Below are positions 1 to 5,045 of a stretch of 10,600 bases of DNA, piece by piece (the first letter of the stretch is position 1; each line of letters opens with the position of its first letter). The notes below the pieces were generated by a model that was not told the origin of the DNA, searched no databases, and saw only the letters and a list, made by a program, of their open reading frames with translations. The position numbers were made by a program, and so were the translations under genes. Source of the DNA: Methanothrix sp. (GTDB lineage Archaea; Halobacteriota; Methanosarcinia; Methanotrichales; Methanotrichaceae); contig JAQTXY010000039.1 of NCBI GenBank assembly GCA_028688535.1, positions 1 to 10,600 on the forward strand, given 5' to 3'.

Positions 1-327
1 GGCGTGGCCTCAAGCGGAGACTATGATGGCCGATTTTATGGGGCTTATTGGGGAGAGAAGTACGAGGGCCTGAATTCATCAGATTATGAGGAGCAGATAA
101 CATCCCGCAAGGCAGGGAATCTGACAGGCAAGCTGCTGCTTATCGCCGGGGATGCGGATGATAATGTTAATCCCTGCATGACCATGCAGCTGGTCGATGC
201 TTTCATAAACGCTGACCGGCCATTCGACCTGCTGATCATGACAAACAGGAATCACGATCTCAGCTACGACACTTACTTCTTGCACCGTCTATTCAGCTAC
301 CTGGAAGAGAACCTTGAAAAAACATGA
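1..327 (+). CDS. S9-family serine peptidase (prolyl oligopeptidase / DPP IV-like), C-terminal fragment
   Basis: This is the end of an open frame that enters from outside the window; 108 residues remain. In S9 peptidases the alpha/beta-hydrolase domain at the C-terminus carries the Ser-Asp-His triad and cleaves peptides, often after proline. Two triad members are visible. The catalytic Asp lies in GDADDNV (first D of ADD, codon 157-159), matching the HGTADDNV region of DPP IV. The catalytic His lies in NRNHDLS (codon 253-255). The stretch YGAYWGEKYEGL near the start resembles the 'YTERYMG' segment that lies between the nucleophile Ser and the Asp in this family. The nucleophile and the beta-propeller lie upstream and cannot be seen. 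The GTG at position 4 is an internal codon, not a start. Family assignment is firm; substrate and cellular location cannot be judged from this fragment. Confidence 0.88.
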   Translation, partial: GVASSGDYDGRFYGAYWGEKYEGLNSSDYEEQITSRKAGNLTGKLLLIAGDADDNVNPCMTMQLVDAFINADRPFDLLIMTNRNHDLSYDTYFLHRLFSYLEENLEKT

Positions 328-578
328 TCATATGGAACAGGACTGCTTATTGCATCGGGAGCGCGAATGGTCACGAATAAACCGCACATCAGGTGGGGGA
401 TGAAGTGAACCCTCGCCCGGTTTTCATATTTTCTCAGTTCTGACCAAGTGTATCCGGTCGACGAAAGAACGACGATTTCAGGATTCCGCAAAACCAGGCT
501 TGAAGGTGTGTGAACTGAAGCATACCCGTCCGTTAGGGTGGGGTTGCCGCACGCAGTTTGATCTTTTAATTCAAACAC
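297..578 (-). CDS. Doubtful ORF, 93 residues, antisense to the peptidase 3' end
   Basis: The frame opens with GTG at 578 and runs to a TAG, ending 31 nt inside the antisense of the S9 peptidase gene. Most of it lies in otherwise empty DNA, so it is not simply a shadow. The middle (NPEIVVLSSTGYTWSELR, then VHFIPHLMCG) reads like globular protein, with no signal peptide or membrane segment. An AT-rich TATA-like stretch (611-621, read on the minus strand) lies about 35 nt upstream of the GTG. No ribosome site is obvious and I do not recognise the family. It may be a real short gene, a remnant, or chance. Comparison with related genomes for a conserved amino-acid frame would decide. Confidence 0.3.
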   Translation of the reverse strand: MFELKDQTACGNPTLTDGYASVHTPSSLVLRNPEIVVLSSTGYTWSELRKYENRARVHFIPHLMCGLFVTIRAPDAISSPVPYDHVFSRFSSR

Positions 579-639
579 TATAAAACTAGTCGGATGCGAA
601 ATAATTTCAAAAATATATAAATAAATTATGGCATACTAA

Positions 640-735
640 CACATGCCGTCGATGGGCTCCATCATAGGAATGGTCCGGAAAGGTGAGGACCATAGTGACC
701 CATGCTCACTTACTGCAAAAGCCATTCGGTAGCCT
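640..735 (+). ncRNA. Candidate small structured RNA (three consecutive hairpins)
   Basis: Three short inverted repeats follow one another: 651-655/659-663 (GATGG/CCATC, 3-nt loop), 670-676/687-693 (ATGGTCC/GGACCAT, 10-nt loop) and 694-698/706-710 (AGTGA/TCACT, 7-nt loop). The second and third directly abut. A TATA-like stretch at 613-623 would place a plus-strand transcript start near 640. The same position would also fit a leaderless 29-residue ORF (643-732, starting MPSMGSIIGMV), which matches nothing I know. The strand is not certain, since short stems read equally on both strands, and I cannot name an RNA family. Together with the doubtful ORF at 297-578, this is what fills the gene-poor stretch 328-748. 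Confidence 0.25.
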
Positions 736-748
736 AATCGTGTGTACA

Positions 749-904
749 TTAGATTTCGATCTTAACGTTGTGCCTCTCAAAGAATTCGATTAGCGCTTCC
801 TCAACAACTTCACTTTGGGCACGCATGCTGCTCTTTGTCTTCGCAGTATAAACCTTAAGCGTCTTAGCTATGGGTTCGGATAAGGTCAATGTAGTCTTGG
901 GCAT
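749..904 (-). CDS. Small ribbon-helix-helix (CopG/Arc-type) DNA-binding protein
   Basis: This 51-residue gene runs from ATG at 904 to TAA at 749-751. It starts MPKTTLTLSEPIAKTLKVY and continues with a helix containing RAQSEVVEEALIEFFER. That is the RHH layout: a short N-terminal strand (TTLTLS) that would insert in the DNA major groove, helix 1 (EPIAKTLKVYTAK), a turn, then helix 2 (SEVVEEALIEFFERH). Such proteins bind DNA as dimers and commonly act as antitoxins or autorepressors. No toxin gene (RelE, MazF or PIN type) adjoins it on either side, so it appears to stand alone. A TATA-like TATATATA (931-938) sits about 30 nt upstream of the ATG, fitting a leaderless or very short leader. Fold assignment is fairly confident; the target is unknown. 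Confidence 0.78.
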   Translation of the reverse strand: MPKTTLTLSEPIAKTLKVYTAKTKSSMRAQSEVVEEALIEFFERHNVKIEI

Positions 905-924
905 TAACCCTTATCGAACAATAC

Positions 925-952
925 ATGATGTATATATAGATTATGATGCATA
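925..952 (-). promoter_or_regulatory. TATA region and direct repeat upstream of the RHH gene
   Basis: The decamer ATGATGYATA occurs twice, at 925-934 and 943-952, 18 bp apart, and flanks the TATATATA core (931-938). RHH dimers usually bind short paired sites overlapping their own promoter, so these repeats could be an autoregulatory operator. This is inference from position only. Confidence 0.4.
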
Positions 953-962
953 TCAATTTATG

Positions 963-997
963 TACCAAAAGCTTTATATTTAAAAATATTGTATTAA
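963..997 (+). promoter_or_regulatory. Shared promoter element, copy 1 (upstream of the 55-residue basic protein)
   Basis: TACCAAAAGCTTTATAT (963-979) is followed after 7 nt by TATTGTATTAA (987-997). The GCTTTATAT part serves as the TATA box and the preceding ACCAAAA may be the BRE. The second block falls where transcription should start. The same two blocks with the same spacing occur on the minus strand at 3256-3290 and 3955-3989. Confidence 0.7.
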
Positions 998-1033
998 GCC
1001 AATCGTAGAATAAGTTTTGATGGAGAATTTAAA

Positions 1034-1201
1034 ATGCAAAATAAGAAAGACAAGAGAACAAAGGGTATTGCAGTAAAAACAACGCCTGATGCAGGGAAGA
1101 CAGTTCCTTCTGGAAGCGCAGATGTAAAGAAAGGTGCAGCGAATTCGGGGAAAAAGGGTACACCTGCCAAAGGTGACGCAAGAAAAGGTTGGAAAAAGTA
1201 G
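1034..1201 (+). CDS. Small Lys/Gly-rich basic protein, probably disordered (55 aa)
   Basis: The gene starts at ATG 1034, with GGAG at 1022-1025 as ribosome site (8 nt gap), and ends at TAG 1199-1201. An upstream ATG at 1020 is out of frame. The product begins MQNKKDKRTKGIAVKT and ends GDARKGWKK. About 16 of its 55 residues are Lys, with many Gly, Ala, Thr and Ser, a few acidic residues and a single Trp near the C-terminus. There is no membrane segment, signal peptide or Cys. The composition suggests a disordered, nucleic-acid-binding or protective protein; I do not recognise the family. It sits behind copy 1 of the shared promoter, which links it in expression to the secreted and LEA-like proteins. 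The AI-2E gene begins 96 nt downstream, after a hairpin at 1226-1256, and might be read through from the same promoter. Confidence 0.7.
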   Translation: MQNKKDKRTKGIAVKTTPDAGKTVPSGSADVKKGAANSGKKGTPAKGDARKGWKK

Positions 1202-1225
1202 GCAATAACTAATGCTCATGTAAAA

Positions 1226-1256
1226 GCGGTCTAACGGCTGAGCTGCAATAGACCGC
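1226..1256 (+). terminator. Hairpin between the basic protein gene and the AI-2E gene
   Basis: GCGGTCTA (1226-1233) pairs perfectly with TAGACCGC (1249-1256) around a 15-nt loop. No T-run follows, so it is not a typical archaeal terminator. It could be a 3' stabilising structure for the small upstream mRNA or a partial attenuator in front of the AI-2E gene. Confidence 0.4.
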
Positions 1257-1297
1257 CAGCAACTGACTCATAATGTTTATCTAGAATTGAACAGTAA

Positions 1298-2389
1298 ATG
1301 TATGACATGGATGAACAGCGCATATTTCGCTTTGTCTTCGCAGCCATCATCCTTACGTTAATCATCTTCGCAATATACATTAGCAAAGATTTTATATCGA
1401 CGATTCTCTTAAGCTTTCTTCTAGCATATATTTTGGACCCGGTATTCATGTATTTCTCCAGGAATGTCGGTCACCACCGGCGAGCATCTGCTTTAGCATC
1501 CATATTGATAATATTTTTTATACTAATATTTGTAATCTTTGCGGCAGCCGATGCACTCATAACGGAGATGTCGAATTTACTGGGTTTGGGCGGCGTAGCC
1601 TATCTTCAGATACAGGCATCCAATTTTTCTGGCGCAATTAACGATCTTTCTGAGATCTACCTGCCGGCTTTGGCTGCAAATTATGTGAAGGGGATAGGTG
1701 ACATTCCCACCGCCCTAATTATAATGGTCCAACCGGTTTTGCAGGACCGCATCATGAGCTTCGCCTCAAACCTGCCAATATACTTCACTCAGTTTCTTCT
1801 GGCAATAATCTTCACCTATTACTTCCTTGTTGACGGCAGACGGATAATCGAAGAATTTAAAGAGTTACTTAGCGAAAAAGAAGTTACCACACATCTTCTT
1901 ATCGAACTGAATCTCATCTATAAGAGCCTATTCCGGGTTTTTTTTCTAAACTCTCTACTGATCGGGATCACAGGGGCATTAGGATTTCTTGTGCTCGGCG
2001 TACCTTACCCATTACTATGGGGCATGATAATAGCTGTTGTCGCCCTAGTTCCAATGGTAGGACCTGAATTGATCTTCGGGCCAATTGCACTTTACTATCT
2101 GCTGACTGAGGAATATACCAGAGGCATAGCTCTATTTGCCTTCGGGGTAATCTTCCTTACAGTAATCCCTAATAATTTTGTTCTTCCTCGCCTGGCATCA
2201 GCGAGCGCTTCAATTCATCCACTCATCACCCTCATGGCATTTACAGCGCCGGTATTTGTTATCGGAATAGTGGGTGTGATAGTTGGCCCCGCGGTCTACG
2301 GCTTCATACTGGCAGCTTATAGGACAATGATATACTTTAGAAAGGTGACATCTAAAACAAATGTTAAACCTACTCAAAAAACAGATTAA
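1298..2389 (+). CDS. AI-2E family transporter (PF01594-type membrane protein)
   Basis: The product is a 363-residue polytopic membrane protein with hydrophobic segments at about 12-28, 33-53, 66-84, 161-178, 213-234, 236-268, 274-296 and 305-340. Hallmarks of the AI-2E/UPF0118 family are present: LLAYILDPV after the second helix, TYYFLVDGRR (174-182), GVPYPLLWG (234-242) followed by PMVGP, and the NNFVLPRL (292-299) plus HPLITLMAF block. Length matches the family. Members are secondary transporters or exporters; some act on AI-2 and others as Na+/H+ antiporters, so the name should not be read as evidence of quorum sensing here. There is no ribosome site before ATG 1298 or the in-frame ATG 1307. 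A TATA-like TTTATCTA at about 1277-1284 is rather close. Expression may be leaderless or by read-through from the small gene upstream. The C-terminal tail is short and Lys/Thr-rich. Confidence 0.88.
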   Translation: MYDMDEQRIFRFVFAAIILTLIIFAIYISKDFISTILLSFLLAYILDPVFMYFSRNVGHHRRASALASILIIFFILIFVIFAAADALITEMSNLLGLGGVAYLQIQASNFSGAINDLSEIYLPALAANYVKGIGDIPTALIIMVQPVLQDRIMSFASNLPIYFTQFLLAIIFTYYFLVDGRRIIEEFKELLSEKEVTTHLLIELNLIYKSLFRVFFLNSLLIGITGALGFLVLGVPYPLLWGMIIAVVALVPMVGPELIFGPIALYYLLTEEYTRGIALFAFGVIFLTVIPNNFVLPRLASASASIHPLITLMAFTAPVFVIGIVGVIVGPAVYGFILAAYRTMIYFRKVTSKTNVKPTQKTD

Positions 2390-2450
2390 TATAGATGATT
2401 GCATCAAGCCTAAATCGCAGAAATGCATCACCATCAGTCTCTAAAATCTT

Positions 2451-2508
2451 ATTTGCCCATACCCTCTGAGATACAGGCTTTGTTAACCCTGCTTAAGCCT
2501 GGGCAAAT
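2451..2508. terminator. Nested inverted repeats between convergent genes
   Basis: ATTTGCCCA (2451-2459) is complementary to TGGGCAAAT (2500-2508). Inside it, CAGGCTT (2474-2480) pairs with AAGCCTG (2495-2501). The structures overlap at 2500-2501, so only one can form fully at a time. The repeat overlaps the stop codon of the secreted-protein gene and lies 62 nt past the AI-2E gene, where a bidirectional terminator would be expected. No strong T-run accompanies it. Confidence 0.4.
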
Positions 2509-3224
2509 ACATCCACAACAACCACATTGCTGGGCTGGTTGTTAACCACAAAGTAGAGCATATGTCTTCCAATCTGATCGGCATTGAAGTTCATGGTGTT
2601 ATAACCCTGGTTGAACTGATAATTCCAGTACTTCGAACTGGTTGTGTCGGTTTGAATCATCTCATAGAAACCTGCCGGACCTTCAACAGGCGCGTAGGCG
2701 ATTAGCTGCAGCCAGGTCCCAACTGGGCTCACCACATACTGTGTCCAGTTCGTTGCTCCTTGAATCCAGAGGTCGTTGGTCTTGGATGGCACAGTGGATG
2801 CATACTGGGTATACGGCAACCCTACTCCGGCACCGTAGTACACACGGGTGGGTGTTTTCTGGTTTATATCGAACTTGGTAGGATTGCTTATTATCCCGCC
2901 TACTACAGGTGTACCTGTGGTTGTATAATACTCCGTATAGGGAGAGAACGTGGTGTAGCTATATGCTTTGCTGTAGAAGGAACCACCAGTCGTGTACCAG
3001 GGGAAGTCAGGGACAGGCGTATCGAGCCACTGTAACATGCCGGCTAGCCCGGGATCGGAATTTGTCCGAGTGTATACTTGGCCCATGTTGGGACTAATCC
3101 AATCTCCACTGGATCCCATTTTGTTGCTATTGGAGCTTTCGCCTAGTGGGTCTGACTGTGCGAATGCCAAAGATGCAAGGCAGACGATTGCGGTCAAACA
3201 CATAATAATTTTGCCATAATTCAT
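2493..3224 (-). CDS. Secreted Tyr/Thr-rich protein of unknown function
   Basis: The chosen start is ATG at 3224, preceded by AGGTG (3231-3235) as ribosome site; a GTG at 3233 in the same frame overlaps that site and is unlikely. The 243-residue product opens with a clear Sec signal peptide (MNYGKIIMCLTAIVCLASLA, cleavage likely after AFA at residue 22). The mature part is rich in Tyr, Thr, Ser, Asn and Pro, for example SYTTFSPYTEYYTTTGTP, and has no Cys or transmembrane anchor. The last quarter (FNADQIGRHMLYFVVNNQ, then VVVVDVFAQA) alternates hydrophobic and polar residues like the end of a beta-sandwich domain. The location should be outside the cytoplasmic membrane, perhaps associated with the cell envelope or sheath. 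I do not recognise the family. The gene is driven by copy 2 of the shared promoter and ends at a nested inverted repeat. Confidence 0.82.
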   Translation of the reverse strand: MNYGKIIMCLTAIVCLASLAFAQSDPLGESSNSNKMGSSGDWISPNMGQVYTRTNSDPGLAGMLQWLDTPVPDFPWYTTGGSFYSKAYSYTTFSPYTEYYTTTGTPVVGGIISNPTKFDINQKTPTRVYYGAGVGLPYTQYASTVPSKTNDLWIQGATNWTQYVVSPVGTWLQLIAYAPVEGPAGFYEMIQTDTTSSKYWNYQFNQGYNTMNFNADQIGRHMLYFVVNNQPSNVVVVDVFAQA

Positions 3225-3255
3225 TTTTAACACCTACTATTTGTAATTCCAGATT

Positions 3256-3290
3256 CTAATAAGATGCGATCACATAAAAAGCTTTTGGTA
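3256..3290 (-). promoter_or_regulatory. Shared promoter element, copy 2 (upstream of the secreted protein)
   Basis: Read on the minus strand, TACCAAAAGCTTTTTAT (3290-3274) is followed after 7 nt by CATCTTATTAG (3266-3256). It differs from copy 1 at one base in the first block and from copy 3 at one base in each block. The TATA part ends about 50 nt before the ATG at 3224, leaving a leader of roughly 25-30 nt that contains the AGGTG ribosome site. Confidence 0.75.
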
Positions 3291-3346
3291 CCATAACATT
3301 TAAAATCCATAAGCTCTGCACATATAAAATGGATGGATCAAAGAGC

Positions 3347-3361
3347 AAAATTAAAAATATA
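3347..3361 (-). terminator. T-rich archaeal terminator after the DUF1328-type gene
   Basis: On the minus strand this reads TATATTTTTAATTTT, starting 25 nt past the stop codon at 3386. Oligo-T stretches like this are enough to terminate archaeal RNA polymerase. It separates the DUF1328-type transcript from copy 2 of the shared promoter. Confidence 0.5.
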
Positions 3362-3385
3362 ACTGCTACTTCTTTCGTGTTCAGC

Positions 3386-3583
3386 TTAGTTCCAAATTCC
3401 CAGCTGCAATACCGCCATGTGGAATGAACCACCAAAGAGAAGCGATAATACTGCCAGGATGATGAATACAATTATCAGCCATTTGGCAATATCCATCGAT
3501 ATGCCTGCACCACGTACTCCCAATATTCCAAGTATCAGAGCTATTACAAAGAACACTACCGCCAAATAGAGCAAGTCCGCCAT
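3386..3583 (-). CDS. DUF1328-type small membrane protein (65 aa)
   Basis: The product has two hydrophobic helices, about residues 4-23 ([19 protein letters not shown]) and 33-52 ([20 protein letters not shown]), joined by a short Gly-rich loop [10 protein letters not shown]. This order, including IALILGILG and the LSLLFGG end, matches DUF1328/UPF0391 proteins (YtjA-like), usually 50-60 residues. Their biochemical role is unknown; in bacteria they are often induced by stress. The start at 3583 is supported by TGAGGTA (3597-3591) with an 8-nt gap. The gene lies 47 nt downstream of the LEA-like gene and probably shares its transcript. A C-terminal extension of about 12 residues ([12 protein letters not shown]) follows the usual family end. 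Confidence 0.8.
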   Translation of the reverse strand: MADLLYLAVVFFVIALILGILGVRGAGISMDIAKWLIIVFIILAVLSLLFGGSFHMAVLQLGIWN

Positions 3584-3630
3584 TTCTTTATACCTCAGAA
3601 AAATTAATTATGGTTCTGAAACTGCTTTGT

Positions 3631-3924
3631 TCATTTCAATGCGTCATTCATCCTATTTCCTATGTTAGCTTTCGCCTTCTCTGCATCTGCTTTTGCATGT
3701 GCAAGTTTATTATCAACATCAGCCTTCGCTTTCTCAGCTCCAGCCAATATGTCAGCCTTTGCATAAGCTGCCTTCTTCCCAAGCTCGTCATCATGCCCAA
3801 ATTTTGCCTTCGCCTTCTCTACATCAGCTTTTACCTCAGCTTTAGCATGTGCTAGCTTGTTTCCTAAATCAGACACGACTTTCTTAGTATCAGCTTTTGC
3901 CTTCTCTATATTTTCATTTGTCAT
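3631..3924 (-). CDS. LEA-like Ala/Lys amphipathic helical repeat protein (97 aa)
   Basis: The product is almost entirely Ala, Lys, Asp and Glu in repeating helical units such as NKLAHAKAEVKADVEKAKAK, then KADILAGAEKAKADVD, then NKLAHAKADAEKAKANIG. NKLAHAKA occurs twice. There is no Cys, Pro or Trp, no signal peptide and no membrane segment. This resembles group 3 LEA/desiccation proteins or other amphipathic, conditionally folded helical proteins that protect membranes or proteins under osmotic or drying stress; the role here is inference from composition. I prefer ATG 3924 over ATG 3939. GGAG (3938-3935) lies 10 nt before 3924 and overlaps the other ATG, no ribosome site precedes 3939, and the basic protein gene at 1034 has the same TGGAGAATYYAAAA context. 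Copy 3 of the shared promoter lies upstream and the DUF1328-type gene 47 nt downstream. Confidence 0.8.
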   Translation of the reverse strand: MTNENIEKAKADTKKVVSDLGNKLAHAKAEVKADVEKAKAKFGHDDELGKKAAYAKADILAGAEKAKADVDNKLAHAKADAEKAKANIGNRMNDALK

Positions 3925-3954
3925 TTTTGGATTCTCCATTTTATAATCTAAAAT

Positions 3955-3989
3955 CTAATAGGATGTTATTAGATAAAAAGCTTTTGGCA
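3955..3989 (-). promoter_or_regulatory. Shared promoter element, copy 3 (upstream of the LEA-like gene)
   Basis: Read on the minus strand, TGCCAAAAGCTTTTTAT (3989-3973) is followed after 7 nt by CATCCTATTAG (3965-3955). Similarity to copy 2 continues weakly downstream. A transcript start about 25 nt after the TATA part would lie near 3950, giving a leader of about 25 nt to the preferred ATG at 3924. Confidence 0.75.
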
Positions 3990-4104
3990 TCTAAATTTTT
4001 AAGCACGTATGATTTATAGATACAGTGCTTTCTACAGTGAACAATTCGTCCCCAAACATCGGTTATTCTTATTAATTCTCTACCTGCCAGGATCATAAAA
4101 TAAG

Positions 4105-4170
4105 TTAATATACGACTACAATCAAGGAAAGAGACAAGCTGTGACAAAGAGAATCATCCTGAATAGGAGG
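4105..4170 (+). promoter_or_regulatory. TATA box and ribosome site of the winged-helix gene
   Basis: A TATA-like TTAATATA lies at about 4106-4113. A perfect AGGAGG lies at 4165-4170. The ATG at 4174 that follows is closed at once by TGA (ATG AAT TGA, 4174-4182). The next usable codon is TTG at 4179, 8 nt after the AGGAGG, so the ribosome site decides the TTG start. Confidence 0.6.
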
Positions 4171-4178
4171 CAGATGAA

Positions 4179-4514
4179 TTGACTGGCGATGTTTTAACTG
4201 AAAAGGATCTGGACGTGGAAGAAAAAAAGGTATTTGGCCGAATCATAGATATGTGGAGCCTGGGAAGCGAGGACGATCCCTATACTCTGAGCACAAAGTC
4301 TGAAGTTATAAAATACTCTAAGAAGGACGGACTTACTGAAGAACAGATTTTAAGAGTCTTGAAGAAGCTGGAGGATTATAAACTGATCCATATGGATGAG
4401 GTGGACGGCAAAGCATATATCAAGTACAATGTCGAGGCGGTCCAAATAGTCAAAGAGCTTCAGAAAACCGCATATGTTAATAGCAGAACAAAGTTCATAC
4501 CACCTCATCATTGA
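4179..4514 (+). CDS. Winged-helix DNA-binding regulator (111 aa)
   Basis: The gene begins at TTG 4179 behind AGGAGG and ends at TGA 4512-4514. The product has a helical N-terminal part (EEKKVFGRIIDMWS), a helix-turn-helix region with a likely recognition segment LTEEQILRVLKKLEDYKLI (52-70) and a wing HMDEVDGKAYIKYN (71-84). A last helix (VEAVQIVKELQKTA) could serve dimerisation. The pattern 'helix - LEDYKLI - beta hairpin - YNV' is typical of archaeal winged-helix transcription factors of about 100 residues. No metal or ligand motif is seen. It stands alone with its own TATA box. Its closeness to three copies of a shared promoter makes it a candidate regulator of that set, which is speculation. 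An oddity is the minimal ORF ATG-AAT-TGA overlapping the start. Confidence 0.72.
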   Translation: MTGDVLTEKDLDVEEKKVFGRIIDMWSLGSEDDPYTLSTKSEVIKYSKKDGLTEEQILRVLKKLEDYKLIHMDEVDGKAYIKYNVEAVQIVKELQKTAYVNSRTKFIPPHH

Positions 4515-4523
4515 GATGATGTG

Positions 4524-4555
4524 CTCGGAGGCTCTTTGTTCCGGTCGCCTCCGAG
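4524..4555 (+). terminator. Hairpin after the winged-helix gene
   Basis: CTCGGAGGC (4524-4532) pairs perfectly with GCCTCCGAG (4547-4555) around a 14-nt loop, starting 9 nt after the stop codon. A smaller stem CATCAT/ATGATG (4506-4511/4516-4521) straddles the stop itself. There is no long T-run, so this is either a terminator or an mRNA 3' end structure. Confidence 0.45.
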
Positions 4556-4790
4556 ATTGATCTCCACGAATGCTCCCTTTGATCATCAACTAAGTGTCGT
4601 TCGGTCACTCTGCACCAGTCCGTCAACCGTCACACTAACAACGTCAGAACACATCTCCACTCGCTTAACCGTGATGTGGTAAAAAGTCTCACGATAGCGG
4701 TAATAGCTTGAGTCGTTGATTTAGTCGTACTTGTTAGTGCGGGGTGATAGGTGTTGCGCTAATCGAATAATACAGGAGCCAAGAGCCGGA
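4556..4790. other. Non-coding stretch with long-range inverted repeat
   Basis: No ORF of note is found on either strand. CACTAACAA (4633-4641) is complementary to TTGTTAGTG (4731-4739), enclosing a smaller stem CACATC/GATGTG (4650-4655/4673-4678). This could be the base of a folded RNA of about 107 nt or a remnant of something mobile. I see no promoter that would decide the strand. Confidence 0.25.
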
Positions 4791-5045
4791 TTAGAGCTCT
4801 AGACACTTCTCCGCCAAATACGCCCTGGCCTTGTCGGGATCAGAGGCCAGTTCATCAATTCGTCTCTGCGACATCTCCCAGAACAGATCATCAACCGCAG
4901 TCTCATCATCTCTCTTCAGCCACCAAGATAGACAGATTTCAGCTGCCAGCCTGCAGGCGTCCTCGTCTGCCAAATTGAGTGACGAGCAGAACGTCTCGCC
5001 CACGCATGCACCTACTGATGCTCTAGTACAACGATCACAGGTCAT
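4791..5045 (-). CDS. Cys-rich 84-residue protein of unknown function
   Basis: The ATG at 5045 overlaps the TGA of the preceding gene (ATGA), and AAGGAG (5056-5051) lies 5 nt upstream, so start and translational coupling are well supported. The N-terminus carries CDRC (3-6), then C14 and C20, a CX2C-X7-C-X5-C arrangement that could bind zinc or an iron-sulfur cluster. Three more Cys follow at 31, 38 and 81. The rest is predominantly helical (AAEICLSWWLKRDDE, then DLFWEMSQRRIDELA) and acidic, with no signal peptide or membrane segment. I do not recognise the family. It is the last gene of the operon that begins with the zinc-ribbon protein, suggesting a shared metal- or redox-linked job, but this is only association. 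Confidence 0.72.
   Translation of the reverse strand: MTCDRCTRASVGACVGETFCSSLNLADEDACRLAAEICLSWWLKRDDETAVDDLFWEMSQRRIDELASDPDKARAYLAEKCLEL

Noticed and set aside
980..1219. 79-codon minus-strand ORF
   Set aside because: Antisense to the 55-residue basic protein, whose plus-strand frame has a promoter and ribosome site.
1298..2389. AI-2 quorum-sensing export suggested by the family name
   Set aside because: The family is functionally mixed and no LuxS or AI-2 genes are seen; only the family assignment is supported.
3610..3855. 81-codon plus-strand ORF rich in Cys, Phe and Leu
   Set aside because: Antisense of the LEA-like repeats (GCN and AAR codons read backwards), which explains the hydrophobic repetitive look.
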